A stretch of 13,901 nucleotides of DNA from Rhodobacterales bacterium (GTDB taxonomy: Bacteria > Pseudomonadota > Alphaproteobacteria > Rhodobacterales > Rhodobacteraceae), in assembly GCA_013298485.1 (NCBI GenBank), contig JAAFHS010000018.1:1-13901 (forward strand), read 5' to 3'. This document shows, piece after piece, positions 1 to 6,620 of this stretch; the first letter of the stretch is position 1, and every line of letters begins with the position of its first letter. The notes beneath the pieces were generated by a model that saw nothing but the letters and a program-made list of their open reading frames with translations, made no database searches and was not told the origin of the DNA. The position numbers and the translations under genes were made by a program.

Positions 1-926
1 CGGATGCAGGGGCCGTCGACCTGATCTGGATCAACGGCGAGAATTTCCGGACGATGAAAGAGGGGGGGATGGTGTGGTGCGGCTACACGGACCTGCTGCC
101 GAACATCGGGCTGGTGAATTGGGATAACGCGGCGATTGCCAATGATTTCGGGGTTGCGGTCGATGGCTGTGAAGTGCCGTGGAGCCGGGCGCAGTTCGCT
201 TTCGCATATGATGCGGCACGGGTGCCGACGCCGCCGACTGACATCGCGGCGCTGATTGACTGGATCAAGGCCAATCCCGGTCAGTTCACCTATCCGGCCC
301 CGCCCGACTTTAACGGGGCTGTGTTCATCCGGCATGTGTTCTATCATGCGGCCGGGGGTGCAGATGCGCTGCTCGGGCCGTTTGATCAGGCGAAATACGA
401 TGCGGCGGCGGCCAAGACCTGGGCCATCCTGAATGATCTGGAGCCATATCTCTGGCGCGAGGGGCAGACCTATCCGGCCAACATCGCGGCACTGGACCAG
501 TTGTTTGCGAATGGCGAGGTGGCGTTCAGTTTCAACTATGAGGCGGCGCAGTTCGGCGTCGGCGTCACGAACGGCACCTTCCCGGACACAGTGCGCACCT
601 ATGGCCTGACGGATGGCACGATCGGCAACACGAATTACACGCTGATCCCGTTCAATTCGCCGAACAAGGCGGCGGCGATGGTGCTGCAGAACCTGCTGTT
701 ATCGGGCGAGATGCAGCTGGAAAAGGCGCGGCCCGAGGTGTGGGGGGCAACAGCGGCGATTGAGGTGGCACGCACAGGGGTGGAGGTGCAGGCGGGTTTC
801 GCGGCGCTGCCGTCGCATCCGTCGGTGGTGTCGGCCGAGGTGCTGGGCCAAAACGCATTGCCGGAATTGCAGGCAGGGTGGATTTCGGCCATTGAACAGG
901 GATGGCTGGACAACGTCGCCCCTTGA
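1..926 (+). CDS. ynjB: YnjB-type ABC transporter substrate-binding protein (5' partial)
   Basis: The gene is open from the left edge (first full codon at position 3) and ends with TGA at 924-926, leaving about 307 residues of the C-terminal part. The signal peptide and N-terminal lobe lie outside the window. The first visible residues read DAGAVDLIWINGENFRTMKE, which I recognise as the conserved mid-protein region of the YnjB family (COG4134, periplasmic component of the uncharacterised YnjBCD importer). E. coli YnjB is about 390 residues, so roughly 80 are missing. The protein would bind an unknown solute in the periplasm and deliver it to the two permeases downstream. The next gene starts inside this one (25-nt overlap), which suggests translational coupling. 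The internal ATG at 54 is not a real start, because homology continues upstream of it. Family membership is from memory of conserved wording; the substrate is unknown. Confidence 0.85.
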   Translation, partial: DAGAVDLIWINGENFRTMKEGGMVWCGYTDLLPNIGLVNWDNAAIANDFGVAVDGCEVPWSRAQFAFAYDAARVPTPPTDIAALIDWIKANPGQFTYPAPPDFNGAVFIRHVFYHAAGGADALLGPFDQAKYDAAAAKTWAILNDLEPYLWREGQTYPANIAALDQLFANGEVAFSFNYEAAQFGVGVTNGTFPDTVRTYGLTDGTIGNTNYTLIPFNSPNKAAAMVLQNLLLSGEMQLEKARPEVWGATAAIEVARTGVEVQAGFAALPSHPSVVSAEVLGQNALPELQAGWISAIEQGWLDNVAP

Positions 927-1723
927 ACTGGCGGATCGCCGTGATGGCGGGCCCTGCGGTGATCGTCATCGCGGCGCTGTTTGGTGTGGGGCTGGTGGCA
1001 GGCATTCTGCGGTCATGGGGGGCCTGGGGCGATGTGCTGACATCCGCCCGCGTCTGGGCGGGACTGGCAATATCGCTGTGGATCGGGCTTGCATCCACAG
1101 TGATGGCAACGGTGATCGCGGTGCCTGCGGCACTGGTGTTTCGCGCGGGGTTCCGGGGGCGCGGGATTGCACTTTTCCTGTTTCAGATAAACCTGACAGT
1201 GCCCCATCTGGTCGGTGCGCTGGGAGTTCTTTACCTTTTCGCACAATCGGGGTCATTCGCGCGGCTGGCCTATCATGCGCATCTGATTACCGGCCCTGCG
1301 GAGTTCCCCGCCCTGGTCTTCGATCCGGGCGCCGTCGGCATCATCCTGACCTATGTGTGGAAAGAGGTTCCCTTTCTGGGGCTGGTCACACTGGCGGCGT
1401 TGCAGGGGCTGGATTCGGACCACGAAGGGGCCGCGCGCACGCTGGGTGCGACGCGGGCGCGGGCGTTCTGGCATGTGACGCTGCCGCTGATCTGGCCCGC
1501 CTTGGCGCGGGGGATGATCATCGTGTTTGCCTTTACCTTCGGGGCTTATGAGGTGCCTGCGCTGCTGGGGCAGACCTATCCGCAGGCCTTGCCGGTCCTG
1601 GCGTGGCGCAGTTACACGGATGTGGATCTGGCGGCGCGACCGGCGGCGATGGCGATGGCACTGCTGATCGCGGGGGTCAGCTTTGCCCTAATTGCCCTTT
1701 ACATGCGGTTGGGTCGGCGATGA
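902..1723 (+). CDS. ABC transporter permease, first of two (N-terminal YnjC half)
   Basis: This 273-residue integral membrane protein has about six hydrophobic segments (near residues 12-34, 55-80, 88-115, 143-165, 200-222 and 248-268). A typical EAA-type coupling loop lies around residues 175-196 (EGAARTLGA, then the LP of TLPL), which contacts the ATPase. The ATG at 902 lies inside the end of the binding-protein gene; no strong ribosome binding site is visible, so expression probably depends on coupling. The stop TGA at 1721-1723 overlaps the next ATG. In E. coli YnjC both permease halves are fused in one protein of about 510 residues; here they are two genes. Role by family: half of the transmembrane pore of an importer for an unknown solute. 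A start at a later codon cannot be excluded. Confidence 0.9.
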   Translation: MAGQRRPLNWRIAVMAGPAVIVIAALFGVGLVAGILRSWGAWGDVLTSARVWAGLAISLWIGLASTVMATVIAVPAALVFRAGFRGRGIALFLFQINLTVPHLVGALGVLYLFAQSGSFARLAYHAHLITGPAEFPALVFDPGAVGIILTYVWKEVPFLGLVTLAALQGLDSDHEGAARTLGATRARAFWHVTLPLIWPALARGMIIVFAFTFGAYEVPALLGQTYPQALPVLAWRSYTDVDLAARPAAMAMALLIAGVSFALIALYMRLGRR

Positions 1724-2508
1724 GGCGGGCGGGTCTCCTCTGGGCTGTGGTGGCAGGCTTGATCCTGCCGCTGATCCCGCTGGCCTTGTGGTCGGTGGCG
1801 CGGGGGTGGCGGTTTCCCGATGTGCTGCCGCCAGACTTCAGCATGGTGCCCTTTCACTATGTGTTCGGGCCGGTATCGGGGGTCTTGCCTGCGCTGTGGA
1901 CAACGGTCCTGGTTGCGGGCGTGACCACGCTGCTTTCGCTGTTGATCGGGGTGCCTGCAGGGCGGGCCTTGGGGATGCATCAGTTTTGGGGGCGCGGGGT
2001 GGTCGAGGCGATTGTGCTGGCGCCGATTGTGGTGCCGGGGATTGCGGTTGTGCTGGGCCTGCACGGGGTGTTCATCGGGCTGGGGTTGACGAACACGATT
2101 GCCGGGGTGGTGCTGGTGCATCTGATCCCGGTACTGCCCTACGTGATCCTTGTGATGGCGGGCGTTTTTGCGAACTTTGACAGCGGACTGGAGGATCAGG
2201 CGCGCAGTCTGGGGGCCACTGGCTGGCAGGTGATGTGGCATGTGACGCGGCCGGGTGTGGCGGGGGGCGTGATCGTTGCGGGGCTGTTTGCGTTTCTGGT
2301 GTCCACGGGCCAGTACATTCTGACGCTGGTGATCGGCGGCGGGCGTGTGGAAACGCTGCCCCTTTTGTTGTTCAGCTTCGCCAGTGCCGGGCGCAACGAT
2401 ATCGCGGGGGCCATCGGGGTGATTTATGTGCTGCCGGGGGTGTTGATCCTGCTATGGACGGCGCGGCGGATCACGGGCCGGGGGGCGGCATGGATGGTGC
2501 GCCCATGA
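1720..2508 (+). CDS. ABC transporter permease, second of two (C-terminal YnjC half)
   Basis: This 262-residue protein starts at ATG 1720, which shares ATGA with the stop of the first permease. The frame is open upstream, but that stretch only overlaps the first permease and encodes no membrane-protein-like sequence, so I choose 1720. Hydrophobic segments lie near residues 5-27, 58-80, 95-120, 125-150, 180-204 and 228-248. The EAA loop is near residues 158-178 (EDQARSLGATGWQVMWHVTRP region). It should pair with the first permease to form a heterodimeric pore. The stop TGA at 2506-2508 overlaps the ATPase start (ATG 2505-2507), again an ATGA junction, so the three downstream genes form one tightly coupled unit. 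Confidence 0.9.
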   Translation: MRRAGLLWAVVAGLILPLIPLALWSVARGWRFPDVLPPDFSMVPFHYVFGPVSGVLPALWTTVLVAGVTTLLSLLIGVPAGRALGMHQFWGRGVVEAIVLAPIVVPGIAVVLGLHGVFIGLGLTNTIAGVVLVHLIPVLPYVILVMAGVFANFDSGLEDQARSLGATGWQVMWHVTRPGVAGGVIVAGLFAFLVSTGQYILTLVIGGGRVETLPLLLFSFASAGRNDIAGAIGVIYVLPGVLILLWTARRITGRGAAWMVRP

Positions 2509-3536
2509 CGGCGGTCAATGTGGCAGGTGTGATGGTGACCTATCCGGGCGCGGACCGGCCTGTGCTGGACGGCGTCGATCTGGACCTTGCCGATGGCGGT
2601 CTGACGGTGCTGCTGGGGCCGTCGGGATGCGGGAAGTCAACCTTGCTGCGGGTGATTGCGGGGCTGATTGCACCGGATGCGGGCGATGTGTGCATCGGCG
2701 GGGCGTCGATGCGCGGGGTGCTGCCTGAGCGCCGTGGTGCTGTGATGGTGGCGCAGGGCGGGCTGTTGTTTCCGCATATGACGGTGGCGGAAAACGTGGG
2801 CTTTGGCTTGCGCATGCGGGGCATGGCACAGGGTGCTGTGGCGGCGGCGGTGGACGCGGTGCTGGCGCAGGTGCAACTGGCAGGCTTCGGGGCCAGACGG
2901 CCTGCGGCGCTGTCGGGGGGGCAGGCGCAGCGCGTGGCCCTGGCGCGGGCCCTGGTGGTGCGGCCACGGGTCCTGCTGCTGGATGAGCCGCTCTCCAGCC
3001 TTGATGCGCATCTGCGCCGTGATATGCGCGATCTTATCCGGGGGTTGCAACGCGACAGCGGGATCACGACCCTGCTGGTGACACATGATCTGATCGAGGC
3101 GACGGCGATGGCGGACAGGCTCGCCCTGATGCTGGACGGGCGTATCCGGCAGGTGGGGGCACCCGAGGCGGTCTACGCCCGCCCGGTTGATCGGGATGTG
3201 GCCCGGTTTTTCGGGGCGGTGACATTTGTGCCGGGCCGCGCGCATGGGGGCGTGTTCGATTGTGCGTTGGGGCAGATCAGGGTGCCGGATGACGCAAGGG
3301 ATGGGCCGGGGGCGTTGGTGATACGGGCGGATGCGGTGCAGATGGGGGCAGGCGAAAATGCACTGACGGGCGTTGTGCGGGCGCGGGTGTTCCTGGCGGG
3401 GCAGGTGCGGCTGGACGTGCAGGCGGGCGCGGTATCGCTGCAGGTGATGCTGTCGTTGCATCAGGCGGCGGGGATGGAGGTTGGCGCGTCGGTCGCCCTG
3501 CATGTGCCACGCGATGGGCTGTGGGTTGTGGACTGA
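2505..3536 (+). CDS. ABC transporter ATP-binding protein (YnjD/PotA-like, with C-terminal TOBE-like domain)
   Basis: This 343-residue ATPase would power the importer. The start is ATG 2505 in an ATGA overlap; the longer open frame back to 2235 lies inside the permease gene and is rejected. All nucleotide-binding motifs are visible: Walker A GPSGCGKST (38-46), Q-loop Q84, signature LSGGQ (136-140), Walker B VLLLDEP (156-162), D-loop SSLD (164-167) and switch histidine H194 in VTHD. After about residue 230 there is a further region of about 110 residues with the beta-rich look of a TOBE domain, as in PotA, FbpC or MalK. E. coli YnjD is only about 217 residues and lacks this, so the ATPase here is closer in layout to the PotA/FbpC group. 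The gene ends 3 nt before the stop of the convergent glycosyltransferase. Confidence 0.92.
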   Translation: MTAVNVAGVMVTYPGADRPVLDGVDLDLADGGLTVLLGPSGCGKSTLLRVIAGLIAPDAGDVCIGGASMRGVLPERRGAVMVAQGGLLFPHMTVAENVGFGLRMRGMAQGAVAAAVDAVLAQVQLAGFGARRPAALSGGQAQRVALARALVVRPRVLLLDEPLSSLDAHLRRDMRDLIRGLQRDSGITTLLVTHDLIEATAMADRLALMLDGRIRQVGAPEAVYARPVDRDVARFFGAVTFVPGRAHGGVFDCALGQIRVPDDARDGPGALVIRADAVQMGAGENALTGVVRARVFLAGQVRLDVQAGAVSLQVMLSLHQAAGMEVGASVALHVPRDGLWVVD

Positions 3537-3539
3537 CGG

Positions 3540-4553
3540 TCAGATGGCGGCAGCGGCGCGGTCCATGTGATCTTGCCAGCGGGGATCATCGGCAGTGGCA
3601 ATCCCGGCCTTGGCACACAGCCGCGCGACATAGTCGGCACAGCAGTGGTGATGCAGCCGTGCCACCCCGGGCAAGGCCATGGCGGCCGCATGCAGCGCAT
3701 CAAAGCGGTCGCGGTAGATCAATGCGCTGTCTTCGTGCATGTCATTGCGATTGAATTGTTTTTCATAGCCGTCGTTATAGCGGTCAATGCCCGACACCGG
3801 CGCGGGACTGCCCCGTTTCAGATTGAAGGATTCCTGTGCGCGGATCATGTAATGGTTCAGCTGGGCGACATTCTGGGCGGTCTGGTCCATGTGCAGCATG
3901 CGGGCATAAGCCCCGTCGGGGGACCAGTTCCGGACTGGCACGCCGTCCGTGTTGATCCACCGCATGCCGGGTGAGCCCCAGGGGGCTGCGGCGCGTTTCA
4001 GGTTCAACCGGCGCGGACCATGTTCACCCAGCGACGCAAACCAGCGCGGCTGACGGAACAGGGCCTTGAACCATCTGACGCTGCTGTCATCGGGCATGGC
4101 GGCATGGTCAAACTGGCGGTGCATCAGCCCGTCCTGCCAGTGCGACTGTCCTGAATCGCCGAAGACCCGCCAGTTGATCGACATGCCCAGAAACGGCTCC
4201 TCCGGGTAGGCGATCAGGTCTTGCACGCGGTTGCCGCCGACATGCACGATCAGAAATTCGTCGACATCGCAGACAAACACCCAGTCCGACCGGAACACGG
4301 CCGGTGCGGCGCGGGCCAGGGCCAGTTTCGTGCCTGTGATCGAGGCGCCGGGGGGGATGTCGCAGCGCAGATGGGTCAGCCAGCCTGCGGCGGCAAAGGC
4401 ATCGAGCAGGGCGGGGGAGTGATCGGTGCAGTCGTTTGTGACGACCACGATGCGGTTGAAGCCCAGCATGCGGTACCAGGTGATCCATTCCACCAGGAAC
4501 GGGCCTTCGTCCTTGACCGAACAGACAACCGCGATGCGCATCGGACCCCCCAT
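3540..4553 (-). CDS. glycosyltransferase, family-2-like (Glyco_tranf_2_4 type)
   Basis: This 337-residue cytosolic protein begins with a GT-A-like fold: the strand MRIAVVCSVKDEGPFLVEW is the start of the nucleotide-sugar domain, followed by VVTNDCTD (residues 37-44). The metal-binding DxD is in VCDVDEF (94-100, D96 and D98). The D-E-F arrangement and the KDE-x-PFLVEW start match the PF13704 glycosyltransferase group common in alphaproteobacteria. It has no signal peptide or membrane segment. Donor and acceptor are unknown; such enzymes often act in surface polysaccharide synthesis. Two starts are possible: ATG 4553, or ATG 4541 (MRIAVV), which has a G-run just upstream but very close to it. 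The gene stands alone, convergent with the ABC operon (3-nt gap) and divergent from pth (54-nt gap). Confidence 0.85.
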   Translation of the reverse strand: MGGPMRIAVVCSVKDEGPFLVEWITWYRMLGFNRIVVVTNDCTDHSPALLDAFAAAGWLTHLRCDIPPGASITGTKLALARAAPAVFRSDWVFVCDVDEFLIVHVGGNRVQDLIAYPEEPFLGMSINWRVFGDSGQSHWQDGLMHRQFDHAAMPDDSSVRWFKALFRQPRWFASLGEHGPRRLNLKRAAAPWGSPGMRWINTDGVPVRNWSPDGAYARMLHMDQTAQNVAQLNHYMIRAQESFNLKRGSPAPVSGIDRYNDGYEKQFNRNDMHEDSALIYRDRFDALHAAAMALPGVARLHHHCCADYVARLCAKAGIATADDPRWQDHMDRAAAAI

Positions 4554-4566
4554 TTCCGCGTCGATG

Positions 4567-4594
4567 CTTGACGGGTCGGGCGCGGTTCGTCAAG
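4567..4594. promoter_or_regulatory. 7-bp inverted repeat between the glycosyltransferase gene and pth
   Basis: CTTGACG (4567-4573) and CGTCAAG (4588-4594) are perfect inverse complements separated by 14 nt. They fill most of the 54-bp divergent intergenic region and end five bases before the GGGAG ribosome binding site of pth. This could be an operator dyad or a weak hairpin in the pth leader. The left arm contains TTGACG, which resembles a -35 box, but no convincing -10 follows at 16-18 nt. Function is inferred. Confidence 0.35.
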
Positions 4595-4598
4595 GAAA

Positions 4599-4603
4599 GG
4601 GAG
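4599..4603 (+). promoter_or_regulatory. ribosome binding site of pth
   Basis: GGGAG lies 4 nt upstream of ATG 4608 and, with the purine-rich AAGGA just before it, supports that start. The second in-frame ATG at 4623 gives the more familiar Pth N-terminus (MKLMVGLGNPG) and has CAGGG about 7 nt upstream, so it remains possible. Confidence 0.5.
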
Positions 4604-4607
4604 AGCG

Positions 4608-5306
4608 ATGCAGGGCAATGACATGAAGCTGATGGTGGGACTGGGCAATCCGGGGGCCAAGTACCGGATGAACCGACATAATATCGGGTTCATGGCGGTG
4701 GAGCGGATTGCGGCGGACCATGGGTTCGGGCCGTGGAAGAAGGCGTTCTCGGGTCTGGTCGCCGAGGGGCGGCTGGGGGATGAAAAGGTGGTGCTGCTGA
4801 AGCCCGAGACATTCATGAACCTGTCGGGGCAAGCGGTGCAGGGGGCAGTGGCCTATCACAAGCTGCCGCTGGCGGATGTGATTGTTTTTCATGACGAGTT
4901 GGACCTTGCCCCCGGCAAGATGCGGCTGAAGCAGGGGGGCGGGCATGCAGGCCACAATGGCCTGCGGTCGATCCACGGGCACCTGGGTGAGGGGTATGCG
5001 CGCGTGCGGCTGGGGATCGGGCATCCGGGGCATAAGGATCTGGTGGCGGGGTATGTGCTGCATGATTTCGCAAAGGCGGATCAGGACTGGCTGGAGGATC
5101 TTTTGCGCGGGATATCTGAAGGGGCGGTGGCACTGGCGGCGGGCGACGGGGCGAAGTTTGCCAATGCGGTGGCGCTGCGGGTGGCACCGCCACGGTCGGG
5201 GACGGGGGTGGCAGGGCCGGAGGTTGTGGTGAAGCCAGAGCCGGAAAAACCGGTGGTAGAAGATGCGCGCTCGCCGATGCAGCGGTTGCTGGACAGGTTC
5301 CGTTAA
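4608..5306 (+). CDS. pth: peptidyl-tRNA hydrolase
   Basis: This 232-residue enzyme cleaves peptidyl-tRNAs released from stalled ribosomes, recycling tRNA; it is normally essential. Family signatures are clear: GLGNPG (11-16, substrate Asn14), RHNIGF (23-28, catalytic base His24), FMNLSG (69-74, Asn71), HDELDL (95-100, Asp96) and GGGHAGHNGL (110-119, Asn117), followed by RLGIGHPG. E. coli Pth is 194 residues. The extra 35-40 residues at the C-terminus are Pro/Val/Glu-rich and end in MQRLLDRFR, a tail I associate with alphaproteobacterial Pth. Often in this group pth follows the ribosomal protein L25 gene; here its upstream neighbour is the divergent glycosyltransferase. Its stop overlaps the stop of the convergent FAD oxidoreductase gene by 4 nt (TTAA at 5303-5306). 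Confidence 0.97.
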   Translation: MQGNDMKLMVGLGNPGAKYRMNRHNIGFMAVERIAADHGFGPWKKAFSGLVAEGRLGDEKVVLLKPETFMNLSGQAVQGAVAYHKLPLADVIVFHDELDLAPGKMRLKQGGGHAGHNGLRSIHGHLGEGYARVRLGIGHPGHKDLVAGYVLHDFAKADQDWLEDLLRGISEGAVALAAGDGAKFANAVALRVAPPRSGTGVAGPEVVVKPEPEKPVVEDARSPMQRLLDRFR

Positions 5307-6496
5307 AACCGGGTCGCGGCGGTGGCGCGGATGTCGGGGCTGCGCCCTGCGATGATTGCCGCCACGGTGCGGGCAGTCATCGGGGCGAGGGTGACGCCGA
5401 TATGGCCGTGGCCGAAGGCATGGATCACGTCGGCCCCGAGGCGCGAGGGGCCGATGACGGGCAGGCTGTCGGGCAGCGAGGGGCGGAAGCCCATCCAGGT
5501 GCGCGCGGGTTCGGCCAGGTCGGGGAAGATCGCGCGGGCACCTTCGGTCAGTTTCGCAATGCGGTGCGGCGAGGGGGGCAAGTGCAGCCCGCCGAGTTCG
5601 ACCGTACCTGCGACGCGCAGGCGACCATCCATGGGACAGAGGTAAAAGCCACGCGCTGTGGGGCAGGCGGGGCGGTTCAGGCGCGGTGCGGCCATATCCC
5701 ATTCGACGTGATAGCCGCGTTCGGTGTCGAGCGGGATGCGGTCGCCTGCCATGCGGGCCAGTGCGCGGGACTGCGCGCCTGCGGCGATGATGACGCGGCG
5801 GGCGGTGATGTTCGGGCCGGTGAGGTGGATCCCTTTGGAGATGCGTTCCAGCCGTGTCACCGCGGCGCGGACATGCGGGACGGTCGGCGCGATATGGGCG
5901 GCAAGCGCTGTCATGACAGCACCGGGGTCTGTCAGCGTCATGGCAACCGGAAAGAACGCAGCGCCCGCCATGGGGGGCAGGTGGGGTTCAAGCTGGTGCA
6001 GATCATCGGGGCCGATAAGGTCAACCGTCACACCAAGTTGGCGGCGGTTCGCCATGTCAGAGCTTGCCGCACGAAAGGCCTGCGCCGTTTCGTAGAGGTA
6101 AAGGCAGCCCGTGTGACGCGTGAGGTGATCTGCACCGATGTCGCGGGTGAGGCTTTGCCACAGGGGGCCTGCATCGGCCAGCAGCGTTGCGATGGCAGGC
6201 AGGCTCTGGCGGGCAAATCGGGCGAGCCACGGGATCAGGGCAGGCAGGGCGGCGCGGCGGATGGCGAGGGGGGAGTTGCGGTCGAACAGCAGCGCGGGCA
6301 GGTTGCGCAGCACATCGGGCATGCCCACAGGCATGACGGCGTAGTCGGCGATGGTGCCTGCATTGCCGTGGCTGGCCCCCGATCCGGGGACTGCGGGGTC
6401 GATCAGGGTGACGTCATGCCCGGCCTCGGTCAGGGTTTTGGCGATGGTCAGGCCGATCACGCCCGCGCCGATGATGGCGATATCAGTGGTGGTCAT
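5303..6496 (-). CDS. DadA-like FAD-dependent amino acid/amine oxidoreductase
   Basis: This 397-residue flavoprotein belongs to the DAO superfamily. The dinucleotide-binding motif is GAGVIG (10-15), with the acidic residue ending strand 2 at D33, followed by SHGNAG (42-47), which corresponds to the FAD-contact turn of DadA proteins (SxANAG). Near the C-terminus MGFRPSLPDSLPVIGPS and GHGHIGVTLAP form the second FAD-contact region. No strong ribosome binding site precedes ATG 6496, but the FAD strand begins immediately after it, which fixes the start. Family role: oxidative deamination of D-amino acids or related secondary amines, passing electrons to the respiratory chain. As the last gene after a GS-like ligase and two dehydrogenases, it might instead oxidise a gamma-glutamylated amine, as PuuB does; this is inference. 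E. coli DadA is 432 residues, so this is a shorter relative. Confidence 0.85.
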   Translation of the reverse strand: MTTTDIAIIGAGVIGLTIAKTLTEAGHDVTLIDPAVPGSGASHGNAGTIADYAVMPVGMPDVLRNLPALLFDRNSPLAIRRAALPALIPWLARFARQSLPAIATLLADAGPLWQSLTRDIGADHLTRHTGCLYLYETAQAFRAASSDMANRRQLGVTVDLIGPDDLHQLEPHLPPMAGAAFFPVAMTLTDPGAVMTALAAHIAPTVPHVRAAVTRLERISKGIHLTGPNITARRVIIAAGAQSRALARMAGDRIPLDTERGYHVEWDMAAPRLNRPACPTARGFYLCPMDGRLRVAGTVELGGLHLPPSPHRIAKLTEGARAIFPDLAEPARTWMGFRPSLPDSLPVIGPSRLGADVIHAFGHGHIGVTLAPMTARTVAAIIAGRSPDIRATAATRF

Positions 6497-6518
6497 GGCG
6501 CAATCGGTGGATTTGTCA

Positions 6519-6571
6519 GGGGCGGCGCAGCCCCCGCACCCCGGCCCTCCCCCACAAGGGGGGAGGGAGGC
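6519..6571. repeat. GC-rich extragenic palindromic repeat, copy 1
   Basis: The core GGGGCGGCGCAGCCCCC (6519-6535) is followed by CCCTCCCCC (6545-6553) and GGGGGAGGG (6559-6567), a perfect 9-bp stem with a 5-nt loop. The same core with one change (A for G) occurs at 10804-10820. If translated on the plus strand it gives Pro/Gly-rich nonsense (AAQPPHPGPPPQGG), a familiar artefact of such repeats in GC-rich proteobacteria. It lies in the 120-nt gap between the alcohol dehydrogenase stop and the FAD oxidoreductase start, and on the minus strand would be a transcribed hairpin. Confidence 0.7.
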
Positions 6572-6592
6572 GCAAGACGGCGAGTAGCGGGT

Positions 6593-6620
6593 GTATAATG
6601 GGCAATATTGCCCATCCTAC
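6593..6620. repeat. GATGGGCA-type palindromic repeat, single copy
   Basis: ATGGGCAATATTGCCCAT (6598-6615) is a perfect 18-bp palindrome. Beyond two mismatched positions on each side, GTA/TAC pair again, giving a 28-bp imperfect palindrome. The right part (TGCCCATCCTAC) is identical to the end of the repeat at 9225-9236. On the minus strand the repeat begins inside the last codon of the alcohol dehydrogenase gene, and the stop codon TAG (6619-6617) is part of it. Confidence 0.8.

Noticed and set aside
5402..6598. 398-codon plus-strand open frame opposite the FAD oxidoreductase.
   Set aside because: Its translation is compositionally odd and matches no family, while the minus strand encodes a clear flavoprotein. 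High GC content produces such shadow frames.
6594..6599. Perfect TATAAT on the plus strand, a possible -10 box.
   Set aside because: It arises within the edge of the palindromic repeat, has no -35 at suitable spacing, and would only drive transcription antisense to the alcohol dehydrogenase.
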